DNA from: Acidimicrobiaceae bacterium
GTDB taxonomy: Bacteria; Actinomycetota; Acidimicrobiia; Acidimicrobiales; Aldehydirespiratoraceae
DNA: 64,000 bases
Direction of reading: 5' to 3'
Assembly (NCBI GenBank): GCA_009845995.1
Contig: VXYK01000055.1
Coordinates: 82,439 to 146,438 of the forward strand
Position numbers and translations under genes: made by a program. Below, one piece after another: positions 26,209-34,394 of the stretch. A model generated the notes under the pieces. The model was not told where the DNA came from. It worked only from the letters and a program-made list of their open reading frames with translations, and ran no database searches. Position 1 is the stretch's first letter. Every line of letters starts with the position of its first letter.

Positions 26209-27252
26209 TCAAGAGCCACGCGAGTTGAGATGGATTTGGCCGGTGCCTTCGTGCACCGTGCCGATGGCGGCCGCGGTGTGACCTGACGCCAACAGAGAAT
26301 CGAGCACCTCCTGGGAGCGAGCGTGGTCGACTCCGAACACCAGACCTCCTGAGGTTTGGGCGTCAGCGAGGAGAGTCACGTCCAGCTCGCGGACGCCTTT
26401 GCCGCGGTTGACCCGATCGGTAATCCAGCCCAGATTGCGGCCCGTCCCTGAGGGCACGACACCTGACGATGCCAGTTCTCTGGCACCATCGATGATCGGC
26501 ACGTCGTCGACGATGATCTCAAGGTCCACGCCGGACTCCTGCGCGGCGCGCCCGCCATGGCCGAGCAGTCCGAATCCTGTCACATCAGTCGCACCAGTCG
26601 CCCCGGCGGCAACGGCAATCTCCGCGGCTGTGGCGTTGGTGGCGGTCATTGACGCGATGGCCTCGGCAACGCAGTCGGCGCTTGCGCGCCCCCATTTGAG
26701 ACCTGTGGTGATGACGCCGATCCCCAGGGGTTTGGTGAGGATCAACCTCTGGCCGACACGAAACCCAGAATTGGTCAGCATTCTGTCCGGATGCACCTCT
26801 CCGATGACTGCCATTCCGTACTTGGGTTCGGGGTCGTCGACGGTGTGCCCGCCGGCAACTACGAATCCGCATTGCCTGGCGATGTCGTGTCCGCCGGCGA
26901 GCACTTCTTGAAGTTGTTCGCGGGGCAGTTCATCGGTGTTCCAACACACCAGATTGAGAGCCAACAGAGGGCGCCCGCCCATCGCATACACGTCGGATAC
27001 CGAATTGGCTGCAGCCACCTGTCCCCAGTTGAACGGGTCGTCTACCACAGGGGTGATGAAGTCGGCGGTGACAACGAGGGCGCGGTCGTCGCTCAAGCGC
27101 CACACGGCAGCGTCGTCGCCGCTCAGAGCCCCAACCAACAGGTCGGGACTCTCGGTGTCGGATAGATGGCGCACGACCTGCGCCAGTTCGCCTGGAGCGA
27201 GCTTGCAGCCTCAACCAGCGCCGTGACTGAACTCAGTGAGTCGCTTAGTCAT
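26209..27252 (-). CDS. selD: Selenide, water dikinase, selenocysteine-containing (UGA at codon 14)
   Basis: SelD makes selenophosphate from selenide and ATP, the selenium donor for selenocysteine and selenouridine. The frame from ATG 27174 to the stop is an intact SelD body (GDDAAV, ADFITPVVDDP, GGHT, TGFGLLGH). Upstream in the same frame, ATG 27252 with AAGGAG seven bases before it encodes 13 residues ending GAG, then TGA (27213-27211), then GCKLAPGEL. In SelD this site is the catalytic Cys or Sec in GAG(C/U)GCK, so TGA is read as selenocysteine (residue 14), with Lys17 conserved. Length is 347 residues. A hairpin follows (27180-27198). selA, selB and selC are not in the window. Confidence 0.93.
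27180..27198 (-). promoter_or_regulatory. Candidate bacterial SECIS hairpin in selD mRNA
   Basis: On the minus strand, 12 bases after the TGA, GCTCCAG (27198-27192) pairs with CTGGCGC (27186-27180) around the loop GCGAA; one U-C mismatch interrupts the stem. The distance from UGA to the apical loop (19 bases) and a G at the loop start fit bacterial SECIS elements recognised by SelB. Confidence 0.65.
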
Positions 27253-27329
27253 CTGCGGTCTCCTTGGTGGGTGAACACGTGCATGGGTACCTTACGCCTC
27301 TTGCGCTTCTCAGGCCCTAGGGTGGCCGA

Positions 27330-28424
27330 ATGAATGTGGAGATGTCGTCTGCAGTTGATCCTCGTCTCAAGGCTGTAGATCCCCGTCTCAAGACGGAGGC
27401 GACCGAGTTGTTCGGGGTTGATTACCCGATAGTGCAAACGGGAATGGGTTGGGTCGCGGGACCGTCGCTGGTGACGGGAACCGCCAATGCCGGCGGTCTG
27501 GGCATTCTGGCGGCGGCCACAATGACCCTTGAGGAAATGAAAGCGGCCATCGGGGAAGTGAAGTCGCGCACCGAGCAACCCTTCGGAGTGAATCTGCGCA
27601 CCGATGCCGCAGATGTCGAGCAGAGGGTCGATCATCTGATCGCCGAAGACGTGAAGGTCGCCAGTTTCGCTCAGGCACCCCGGCCCGACATGGTCAAGAA
27701 ACTCAAGGACCACGGTCTGGTCGTGATGCCGACAGTCGGCGCTCGGCGCCATGCCGAAAAAGTAGCTGAGTGGGGTGTGGACGCGGTCTTGTGCCAAGGA
27801 AGCGAAGGCGGTGGACACACCGGCACAGTGCCGACTTCGTTGCTGCTCCCGCAGGTGTTGGACGCGGTCGACATTCCGGTGATCGCGGCGGGCGGTTTCC
27901 ACGATGGCCGGGGTCTGGCTGCGGCGCTGGCATGGGGCGCCGACGGCATCGCCATGGGGACGCGTTTCCTGCTCACCTCCGACAGCCGCGTGCCCGATGA
28001 GGTGAAGGCCGTGTACCTCGACACCGCGGTGACAGGCACGGTCGTGTCGACTGCGATCGACGGTGCCCCTCAGAGAGTGATCCGCACGGAGGTGGTCGAC
28101 ACGCTTGAACGCAGCGGGATACTCAAACTGCCTCGCGCCGGGCTCAACGCTCTGCGTTTTCGCAAGCTCACCGACACTTCGCTGCGAGATCTGCTGCGGG
28201 AGGGTCTGTCGATGAAGAAGAACCAGGACCTCACCTGGTCACAGGTCGCCATGGCGGCCAACGCGGCGATGTTGACCCGGGCCACGATGGTCGAGGGGCG
28301 CCTCGAGGTGGGCATCCTCCCTACCGGTCAGTGTGTCGGAGTTGTCGACGATCTGCCGAGTTGCGAAGCGCTGATCTCGCGGATCGTGTCCGAAGCACTA
28401 GAGCGGTTTGACGCTCGTGCGTGA
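27330..28424 (+). CDS. Nitronate monooxygenase / enoyl reductase-like FMN protein
   Basis: 364 residues forming an FMN TIM barrel of the nitronate monooxygenase family. VDYPIVQTGMGWVAGP at the N-terminus, GSEGGGHTG around the conserved histidine, AAGGFHDGRG and GADGIAMGTRFL are present. Oxidative cleavage of nitronates is the nominal reaction, but many homologues act on other substrates. A 7-residue tandem repeat (VDPRLK twice) begins at residue 9. TAGGGT six bases before ATG and no ribosome site suggest a leaderless start. The stop runs into the following ABC ATPase gene. Confidence 0.82.
   Translation: MNVEMSSAVDPRLKAVDPRLKTEATELFGVDYPIVQTGMGWVAGPSLVTGTANAGGLGILAAATMTLEEMKAAIGEVKSRTEQPFGVNLRTDAADVEQRVDHLIAEDVKVASFAQAPRPDMVKKLKDHGLVVMPTVGARRHAEKVAEWGVDAVLCQGSEGGGHTGTVPTSLLLPQVLDAVDIPVIAAGGFHDGRGLAAALAWGADGIAMGTRFLLTSDSRVPDEVKAVYLDTAVTGTVVSTAIDGAPQRVIRTEVVDTLERSGILKLPRAGLNALRFRKLTDTSLRDLLREGLSMKKNQDLTWSQVAMAANAAMLTRATMVEGRLEVGILPTGQCVGVVDDLPSCEALISRIVSEALERFDARA
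27354..27395 (+). repeat. 21-base in-frame tandem repeat
   Basis: Two copies of a 21-base unit encode VDPRLKA and VDPRLKT (27354-27374, 27375-27395) in the N-terminal extension of the nitronate monooxygenase-like gene, outside the catalytic barrel. Confidence 0.8.
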
Positions 28425-28440
28425 GTCGCAGGGCTGTCTG

Positions 28441-29226
28441 GTGAAAGCGATCTCGATCGAGGGACTCTCAGCTCGATTGGGCAACAAGGATGTGTTGACT
28501 GCGGTTGACCTTGAGCTCGCGCGGGGGGAGTGGCTCAACGTCATCGGCGCCAACGGCGCAGGCAAGACAACGCTGTTGCGCTGCATTCTCGGTTCGGTCG
28601 GCTATGAGGGAAGAATTGACATCAGCGGTCTGAGCGAAGAGGGCGCGCTGAGTCGTGCTCGGATGATCGCGTACGTCCCTCAGGTCCCCGTGATACCGCC
28701 GGGAATGGCCGTTATCGACTACGTGTTGCTCGGTCGCACTCCACACAGGGGAGCGTTTGCCGCGGACAGTGAGCATGACCTGTCGGTGGCCGCAACTGTG
28801 CTTGACCGGCTCGACCTCCACGGGTTCTCAAATCGTGAAGTCAACACGCTGTCAGGGGGCGAACGCCAGCGGGTGGTGATGGCACGGGCCTTGGCTCAGG
28901 AGACTCCGATTCTGTTGCTGGACGAGCCGACGACAGCGCTTGACCTCGGACATCAGCAAGATGTGCTCGATCTGATCGATGACCTGCGACACGAGAGGGG
29001 GCTGACGGTCCTGGCCACCCTGCACGATCTGACTCTCGCGGCCCGTTACGGCGAGCGGATCGCGGTGCTGGCCGACGGCGGGGTTGCCATAACCGGTGAA
29101 CCTGCAGAAGTCTTGACCGTGCCCTTGATCGCGCAGCATTTCCGCGCCAACGTACGCATCATCGACGACCCCGCCGGACCGGTGATCGTTCCGGTGGCCA
29201 ATCGATCCGACCGGGAGACGCCATGA
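28441..29226 (+). CDS. ABC transporter ATPase, cobalamin/iron-siderophore type
   Basis: 261 residues from GTG 28441 (AGGG eight bases upstream); the frame opens earlier at 28408 inside the preceding gene. Walker A GANGAGKTT, a Q-loop in VPQVP, signature LSGGERQR, Walker B ILLLDEPTTALDLG and the H-loop THDLT-type residues (LHDLT) match the FecE/BtuD group. It overlaps cobO by four bases, which favours cobalamin or corrinoid uptake (BtuD) over iron. No permease or binding protein is adjacent, so it must pair with components elsewhere. Confidence 0.83.
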   Translation: MKAISIEGLSARLGNKDVLTAVDLELARGEWLNVIGANGAGKTTLLRCILGSVGYEGRIDISGLSEEGALSRARMIAYVPQVPVIPPGMAVIDYVLLGRTPHRGAFAADSEHDLSVAATVLDRLDLHGFSNREVNTLSGGERQRVVMARALAQETPILLLDEPTTALDLGHQQDVLDLIDDLRHERGLTVLATLHDLTLAARYGERIAVLADGGVAITGEPAEVLTVPLIAQHFRANVRIIDDPAGPVIVPVANRSDRETP

Positions 29227-29819
29227 CCGCAGAGCCACCAACCGCAGAGCCACCAACCGCAGAGCCACCTACAGAAGACCCCCGTCCAGACGGGCTGACC
29301 GTCGCCAAGAGCCTGGTCGTGCTCAACACCGGCGAAGGCAAGGGCAAATCGTCGGCGGCCTTCGGAGTTGCCCTGCGGGCTCGGGCCCGCAACTGGCCAG
29401 TCGCGGTTGTGCAGTTTCTCAAGTCAGATGACTGGGTGACCGGAGAGCAGATGATGGCCGAGTCCCTGGGTATCGACATGTGGTCGCTGGGGGAGGGGTT
29501 CACGTGGGACAGCGACGATTTGACCAGAGACGAAGCCGAAGCGAAAGAAGCATGGCGACACGGTAGGCAGATCCTGGAGTCAGGTCAGTACCGGCTTGTG
29601 GTCTTTGACGAGATCACCTACCCGCTCAACTGGGGCTGGATCGACGCTCAAGAGGTTGCAGCCACGTTCAAGAACCGACCGGAGCGGGTTTCGTTGGTGC
29701 TCACCGGACGTGACGCGCCCGAATGGATGATCGAACTGGCCGACACCGCAACGGAGATGGTGAAGACCAAACATGCATATGACTCAGGAGTCGTGGCCAA
29801 AAAAGGCATCGACTTCTGA
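29223..29819 (+). CDS. cobO: Cob(I)yrinic acid a,c-diamide adenosyltransferase
   Basis: 198 residues. The P-loop GEGKGKSSAAFG, VVQFLKS and VVFDEITYPL match CobO/BtuR, which attaches the 5'-deoxyadenosyl group to cobalt of corrinoids. The N-terminus carries a short disordered repeat of AEPPT. Coupled to the ABC ATPase gene by ATGA. The pair suggests corrinoid salvage feeding adenosylcobalamin enzymes. Confidence 0.92.
   Translation: MTAEPPTAEPPTAEPPTEDPRPDGLTVAKSLVVLNTGEGKGKSSAAFGVALRARARNWPVAVVQFLKSDDWVTGEQMMAESLGIDMWSLGEGFTWDSDDLTRDEAEAKEAWRHGRQILESGQYRLVVFDEITYPLNWGWIDAQEVAATFKNRPERVSLVLTGRDAPEWMIELADTATEMVKTKHAYDSGVVAKKGIDF
29229..29273 (+). repeat. 15-base tandem repeat, three copies, in cobO
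   Basis: GCAGAGCCACCAACC units at 29229-29243, 29244-29258 and (one mismatch region) 29259-29273 encode AEPPT repeats in the disordered N-terminus of CobO. Such in-frame minisatellites vary by slippage without breaking the enzyme. Confidence 0.85.
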
Positions 29820-29823
29820 TTGC

Positions 29824-30996
29824 TCAGCCCCCGCTGACGAGCTGTTCAGCGCCCTGAGACACCACAACCTCGTCGTCTCGATCATCAAGCCAGCCCTGGG
29901 GCAGGTGGACGTTGCGCGCTGAACCGTGGTGGCCTCGGACCATGCGCATGCCACCTTGGGGGAACGGCAGCGTGCGATCCAACCCGCCCAGGAGGGACCT
30001 CAACTCGTCGAGTGATGCCACTTTGTTGAGTTTGCGGCGAACCTCGTTGCCGATCGCGAATCCCTTCAGATACCAACCGGTGTGTTTGCGAAAGTCGCGG
30101 ATTCCCGAATGTTCACCGAGCCAGTCGCAAAGAAGTTCGGCGTGGTCGACCATGCCGTCTACAACCTTGCCGAGACGGGGGCGCTCGGGAAGAGGTTGAC
30201 CGTCGAACACGCGTGCCAGATCTTCGAAAATCCAGGGTCGACCAAGGCAGCCGCGCCCGATGACAACACCGTCCGCTCCGGTGGTGCGCATCATCTTGAG
30301 CGCGTCACCGGCCTCCCAGATGTCGCCGTTGCCGAACACAGGAATCTCGGTCACAACCGATTTGAGTTCAGCGATGCGTTCCCAGTCAGCAGCTCCGCTG
30401 TACAGCTGACTTGCGGTTCGGGCGTGAAGGGCCACGGCCCGACACCCCTCTTCCTGCGCGATCCGAGCCGTGTCGAAGAACGTGGTGGTCGAGTCGTCGA
30501 TGCCGATCCGGAACTTCAGCGTCACCGGCACATCTCCGGCGGCGGACACCGCGGCACGGACGATGGAGCGGCAGAGCGAACGTTTCCAGGGAAGGGCTGC
30601 TCCGCCACCGTGTCGTGTCACCTTTTTCATCGGACAGCCGAAGTTGATGTCGATGTGTTCAACGCCTTGATTGTCGACGAGGCGACGGGTGGCTTCTCCG
30701 ATCGAGGTGGCATCGGTTCCGTACAGCTGAATGCTGCGAGGCCACTCGCCGGGGGCGAACGAAGCCAATTTGAGCGTCTTGGGGTTCTCTTCGACGATCG
30801 CTCTGGCGGTGATCATCTGGTTGACGTACAGCCCTGCTCCATAGCTGCGACAGAGCGTGCGAAACGGAGCGTTCGTCACGCCCGCCATCGGTGCGAGCAC
30901 CACGGGGGGCCAGACTTTGAGATCGCCGATCAATACGGGCGCGAATTCACCGGCAGCGGCGGGAGGTTCCGGCGGTGATGCGGAGGGATCGGTCAT
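29824..30996 (-). CDS. dusB: tRNA-dihydrouridine synthase
   Basis: 390 residues from ATG 30996, which overlaps the maf stop as ATGA; a GTG at 31011 is the alternative. APMAGVTNAPFR, the DINFGCPM segment near the active-site region, KFRIGID, GNGDIWE and GVVIGRGCLGRPW are DusB signatures. An FMN enzyme that reduces specific uridines in the tRNA D-loop. The C-terminal helical domain is followed by a short acidic tail. Confidence 0.93.
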   Translation of the reverse strand: MTDPSASPPEPPAAAGEFAPVLIGDLKVWPPVVLAPMAGVTNAPFRTLCRSYGAGLYVNQMITARAIVEENPKTLKLASFAPGEWPRSIQLYGTDATSIGEATRRLVDNQGVEHIDINFGCPMKKVTRHGGGAALPWKRSLCRSIVRAAVSAAGDVPVTLKFRIGIDDSTTTFFDTARIAQEEGCRAVALHARTASQLYSGAADWERIAELKSVVTEIPVFGNGDIWEAGDALKMMRTTGADGVVIGRGCLGRPWIFEDLARVFDGQPLPERPRLGKVVDGMVDHAELLCDWLGEHSGIRDFRKHTGWYLKGFAIGNEVRRKLNKVASLDELRSLLGGLDRTLPFPQGGMRMVRGHHGSARNVHLPQGWLDDRDDEVVVSQGAEQLVSGG

Positions 30997-31619
30997 AGTC
31001 GGGTACCGCACTGGTTCGGCGAGTCAAGTTTGAACGAGAGAAGATCAATGTCTATCTGCGAGCAGAGGCGATCAAGCAGGGGAAGCGGCAGACCGACCAC
31101 GTTGCTCACTGATCCCTCGACATGATCGGCGAATATCGAGCTGGCACCCAACAGGGCGTAGCTGCCCGCTTTGTCGGCGTATTCGCCGCCGTCGAGGAAA
31201 GAGTCGAGTTGGCGGGGGGTTATCTCACCGAAGGTGACCTTGGTGGTTTCCACGCTGGAAATCTCGCGCCGCTCGCCGTCGGGCGAGATCGCGATCACCG
31301 CGACCCCGGTCGCTACTTCGTGGGTACGATTCGCGAGTCGTGAGAGGATCTTCACGGCGTGTTCACGGTCTTTGGGTTTACCCAGTATTTCACCGTCGAA
31401 GACCACGACGGTGTCCGCGGCGATGACGGTTGTGCCCACTGCGGCGAGCGCTTGCGCCTTCTGCTGAGCCAGCCGTTCCACATAGTGTGCAGGCGCTTCT
31501 TCGGACATGGGCGTTTCGTCGATGTCGGCGGGAGACACGGAGAAGACGAGGTCAAGCCCTCGCAACAATTCTCGACGACGCGGTGAAGCCGAAGCCAACA
31601 CCAAACGCATTTGAAGCAT
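30993..31619 (-). CDS. maf: Maf-like nucleoside triphosphate pyrophosphatase
   Basis: About 208 residues from ATG 31619; an ATG at 31610 is equally possible, and upstream residues in the open frame are not conserved. LASASPRRRELL at the N-terminus, ADTVVVFDGEILGKPKD and a YALLGASSIF segment (usually YAIQG) define the Maf family, house-cleaning enzymes that hydrolyse non-canonical or pyrimidine nucleoside triphosphates. Coupled to dusB by ATGA. Confidence 0.9.
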   Translation of the reverse strand: MLQMRLVLASASPRRRELLRGLDLVFSVSPADIDETPMSEEAPAHYVERLAQQKAQALAAVGTTVIAADTVVVFDGEILGKPKDREHAVKILSRLANRTHEVATGVAVIAISPDGERREISSVETTKVTFGEITPRQLDSFLDGGEYADKAGSYALLGASSIFADHVEGSVSNVVGLPLPLLDRLCSQIDIDLLSFKLDSPNQCGTRL

Positions 31620-31756
31620 TCGTCCATTGTGCCAGTGGCTGATGACACCAGACACCTGTTTGTAGCGCCTACCCTTCGGAGATCGACGAGACACCAGACT
31701 CCGATCCGGACGCCAAGACAGCCACGGGCTCCAGATCCAAGAAATCCCCCACCTTC

Positions 31757-32884
31757 GTGGCTACCGCAGGATTCATGCGCGCGGGCACCGCTCAGCGCTC
31801 CCTGCCGACCGCAGCTGCCGGCTCTGTTTGGAGTTACGAAGAATCCGATATCCGCGCTCACGAGTTCTTGGCTGCAGTAGCGGGGAACCGAGACATCTAC
31901 GAGTATGTCGAGGATCCAGTCGAGCATGCTCGGGTGAATTCCCTCATGCTGTTGTTCAACGAGGAAGTCGCCGAAGCCTTCGAGACATTTTTGGCGCGTA
32001 TGCCGCAACCTCGCGCCGAAGCTTGGCGCGAACTGATCTCAGGAGGCGTCAGTTCGGAGGTGTTCGGCCCGCTGACGCTTCAAGAACGAGTCGACGAGCA
32101 TCAAATTGGGGCGTATCTCCAAGCCACTCGCAACCGCCGGATCATCTCGGCGGTGGTAACGGCTGTGGTGGCTGTTGCTCTGGTGCTCGTCGGCGTCGTC
32201 GTTTGGAACGAACTGATTGCTGAAGACGATCGTATTGCCGGGAGTCTCGACTTCGGGGTGCTCGGCGAAGCCTCGAACGAAGCCGCGCTGGTCGGCGGTC
32301 CGCCGGTTGTTGAAACCTCGCTCATCGCCACTCTCTCTGAGACTGTGGCCGTGTTGGCCGGCGATGCTCCTCTAGCGCAGCGAGACATGGACGCACCACC
32401 AGGTAGTTTCCCGTACCCAGCAGGGTCGGTCAGCGCAACCCTCTTCCAATACGCGGGGAGCGGACATGTGCTTTTCGTGGGACCGAGTGGTTTCGTTGAT
32501 GACAGTTGCTTGCGCGCCAGCGTTGTCACACAAGATCTGCGACCCCTGGATGTCGTTACTAGCGGACCCTGTGTCGAGCCGGTCGGGCGTACAGCCACGG
32601 TTGGTTGCGTTGGACCGACGGCGGTACTTCTCGATTTGAAGGTGCCGACCGGGGTTGTCGAATTGCCCGAGGGAGGAAGCGGATTCGCCGACGCGGTTCG
32701 AGTGAAACTCGTGGGTCACGATGAGCGTTTCGAGGCTCTGTTCGTTGGAGCGACTATCGAGGTGAGCGCCGGAGACGAGGTCGTAGTCCCTCGCTTCGGC
32801 GCGGCGCCCGGTGATGAACTGATCTTCAACTTCGGCACTGATCAGGTCGGCGTCTGCACGGTCACCGGAGCTCTGCCTCAATAG
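31757..32884 (+). CDS. Hypothetical single-pass membrane protein
   Basis: About 375 residues; the start (GTG 31757 or ATG 31775) is uncertain because no ribosome site is visible. A roughly 125-residue cytoplasmic part, with an all-helical look, precedes one membrane helix (about 128-152, ISAVVTAVVAVALVLVGVVV) and an extracytoplasmic beta-rich domain with several cysteines. The layout is like an anti-sigma factor, but I see no zinc-finger motif or adjacent sigma gene, so no function is assigned. Confidence 0.6.
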   Translation: MATAGFMRAGTAQRSLPTAAAGSVWSYEESDIRAHEFLAAVAGNRDIYEYVEDPVEHARVNSLMLLFNEEVAEAFETFLARMPQPRAEAWRELISGGVSSEVFGPLTLQERVDEHQIGAYLQATRNRRIISAVVTAVVAVALVLVGVVVWNELIAEDDRIAGSLDFGVLGEASNEAALVGGPPVVETSLIATLSETVAVLAGDAPLAQRDMDAPPGSFPYPAGSVSATLFQYAGSGHVLFVGPSGFVDDSCLRASVVTQDLRPLDVVTSGPCVEPVGRTATVGCVGPTAVLLDLKVPTGVVELPEGGSGFADAVRVKLVGHDERFEALFVGATIEVSAGDEVVVPRFGAAPGDELIFNFGTDQVGVCTVTGALPQ

Positions 32885-32897
32885 CGAGGCTCGGCCT

Positions 32898-33320
32898 CTA
32901 GGTCGTTGCACCCTCATGGCCGGCCGCTGCCAAACCTTCAGCGATCCGTGTCTGCAGCTCGTCGAGGTCCTCAGGGTCTGGCGAGGTGTCGGCCAGCGCG
33001 AAATCCAGGTTGGCCATTGAATCGAGCGGTACCACATGAACATGCACATGCGGAACTTCGAACCCCGCGATCATCAAGCCGATTCGTGTCGGGTTGAGGA
33101 GCCGCATCTGCACATTGCCGATGGCGTGCGCGACCTCGGTGAGGTGAGCGGCCTCGCCTGCTGGGAGGTCGGTCCATTGGTCGACTTCGCTGCGGGGCAC
33201 CACCAGGCAGTGGCCGCGGGCAAGGGGCCTAACGTCGAGAAAGGCAACACAAGCGCTGTCTTTGTATACGAATCGGGCACCGATCTCGCCGTCGATGATT
33301 CGAGTGAATATTGTGGGCAT
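32898..33320 (-). CDS. HIT family nucleotide hydrolase
   Basis: 140 residues from ATG 33320; TACGAT lies six bases before it. FTRIIDGEI at the N-terminus, an IAGFEVPHVHVHVVP histidine triad (HVHVH) near the C-terminus and LDVRPLARGHCLVVP are standard HIT features. It probably hydrolyses adenosine phosphoramidates or dinucleoside polyphosphates. Divergent from pgsA. Confidence 0.9.
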   Translation of the reverse strand: MPTIFTRIIDGEIGARFVYKDSACVAFLDVRPLARGHCLVVPRSEVDQWTDLPAGEAAHLTEVAHAIGNVQMRLLNPTRIGLMIAGFEVPHVHVHVVPLDSMANLDFALADTSPDPEDLDELQTRIAEGLAAAGHEGATT

Positions 33321-33326
33321 GTCCAG

Positions 33327-33336
33327 ATCGTAGGCT
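33327..33336. promoter_or_regulatory. Overlapping divergent -10 hexamers between HIT and pgsA genes
   Basis: Minus-strand TACGAT (33332-33327) lies six bases from the HIT ATG, and plus-strand TAGGCT (33331-33336) lies 15 bases from the pgsA ATG, in a 31-base divergent gap. Same arrangement as at 11376-11385 and 42406-42415. Confidence 0.35.
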
Positions 33337-33351
33337 GGCAATGGAACAGAT

Positions 33352-33975
33352 ATGGATGACGCTGATCAGACTGGACCTGACGAGCCGCCTCTCGGAGTCT
33401 TCGAAGACCGGATATTCACTGTTCCAAACTTGATATCGCTGCTCAGACTGGTGTGCATACCGGTGTTCTTGTGGTTGCTGTTCGCTGCTGATGATCGCTG
33501 GGCGGCCGCCTGGCTCTGGGGAGCGGTTGGCGCGACCGACTGGGTTGACGGCTGGTGGGCCCGAAAGTTCGATGCGGTCAGCGAACTCGGCAAACTGCTC
33601 GACCCGGTGACCGACCGCGCAGTCCTGATCGTAGGGATCGCCGCGGTGGGTATTGACGAGGCCGTGCCGTGGTGGTTGGTGGTCCTGACGCTCGCTCGAG
33701 AGGTGATCGTCGCAGTGGCCGGACTTGTGCTGCAGGCGTTGGGTGCTCGGCGAATTGATGTCACATGGTGGGGAAAGTGCGCCACGTTCGGTCTCTACTT
33801 CTCGTTTCCGTTCCTGTTGGCCGGCGCTTCAGATGTCGGGGTGGCCGACTGGTTCTGGTGGGCGGGGTGGATCTGCGCGGTTCCCTCGTTGCTCTACAGC
33901 TACCTTTCGGCGGCGCAGTACATTCCTTTGGGACTCGAAGCCCTTCGCAGCGGTCGAGTTGATAAGCGTCGCTGA
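33352..33975 (+). CDS. pgsA: CDP-alcohol phosphatidyltransferase (PgsA-like)
   Basis: 207 residues, about five membrane helices. The full active-site pattern D-x2-DG-x2-AR-x8-G-x3-D-x3-D is present from DWVDGWWARKF to GKLLDPVTD. It moves a phosphatidyl group from CDP-diacylglycerol to glycerol-3-phosphate or a related alcohol. It sits upstream of gcvH, as pgsA2 does in mycobacteria, though the intervening genes differ. Confidence 0.85.
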   Translation: MDDADQTGPDEPPLGVFEDRIFTVPNLISLLRLVCIPVFLWLLFAADDRWAAAWLWGAVGATDWVDGWWARKFDAVSELGKLLDPVTDRAVLIVGIAAVGIDEAVPWWLVVLTLAREVIVAVAGLVLQALGARRIDVTWWGKCATFGLYFSFPFLLAGASDVGVADWFWWAGWICAVPSLLYSYLSAAQYIPLGLEALRSGRVDKRR

Positions 33976-34013
33976 GACCCACGAGGCAACAGCTATCGGA
34001 TAAGTTTCTAAGT

Positions 34014-34394
34014 ATGGATATCCCTGACGATCTTCTCTATTCAAAGGACCATGAATGGGTCTCAGTCGAAGGCGATGCTGCGAGGGTCGGAATCACCGAC
34101 TATGCACAGGACGCGCTTGGTGACGTGGTCTACGTGGACCTTCCACGCGTCGGCGACCAGGTCGAAGCCGGCTCTTCTTTTTCTGAAGTTGAGTCGACTA
34201 AATCTGTTTCGGAACTCTATGCACCCGTCTCAGGAACGATCAGCGCTGTCAACGACGACTTGGCTGACGCCCCGGAACGAATAAACGAGGATCCCTACGG
34301 CGAAGGCTGGATAATCGTGATCTCGATGTCTTCAGAGACCGAGATAGATGCTCTATTGGATGCTGTGGCCTATGGTGCTCTGATCGAGAGTTGA
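34014..34394 (+). CDS. gcvH: Glycine cleavage system H protein
   Basis: 126 residues. The lipoyl-lysine is Lys63 in SEVESTKSVSE. It shuttles the aminomethyl group between P, T and L proteins of the glycine cleavage system. TAAGTT lies seven bases before ATG with no ribosome site. First gene of a conserved actinobacterial block; gcvT is about 3 kb downstream on the same strand. Confidence 0.95.
   Translation: MDIPDDLLYSKDHEWVSVEGDAARVGITDYAQDALGDVVYVDLPRVGDQVEAGSSFSEVESTKSVSELYAPVSGTISAVNDDLADAPERINEDPYGEGWIIVISMSSETEIDALLDAVAYGALIES

Noticed and set aside
26209..27174. selD as a truncated gene or pseudogene
   Set aside because: The upstream frame continues through a single TGA at the exact catalytic Cys/Sec site with a good ribosome site, so recoding explains it better.
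27253..27329. Cobalamin riboswitch before the corrinoid genes
   Set aside because: The 77-base gap is too short for the roughly 200-base element and no B12-box-like sequence was seen.
31757..32884. Anti-sigma factor
   Set aside because: Topology fits, but there is no HXXXCXXC-type zinc motif and no sigma gene next to it.
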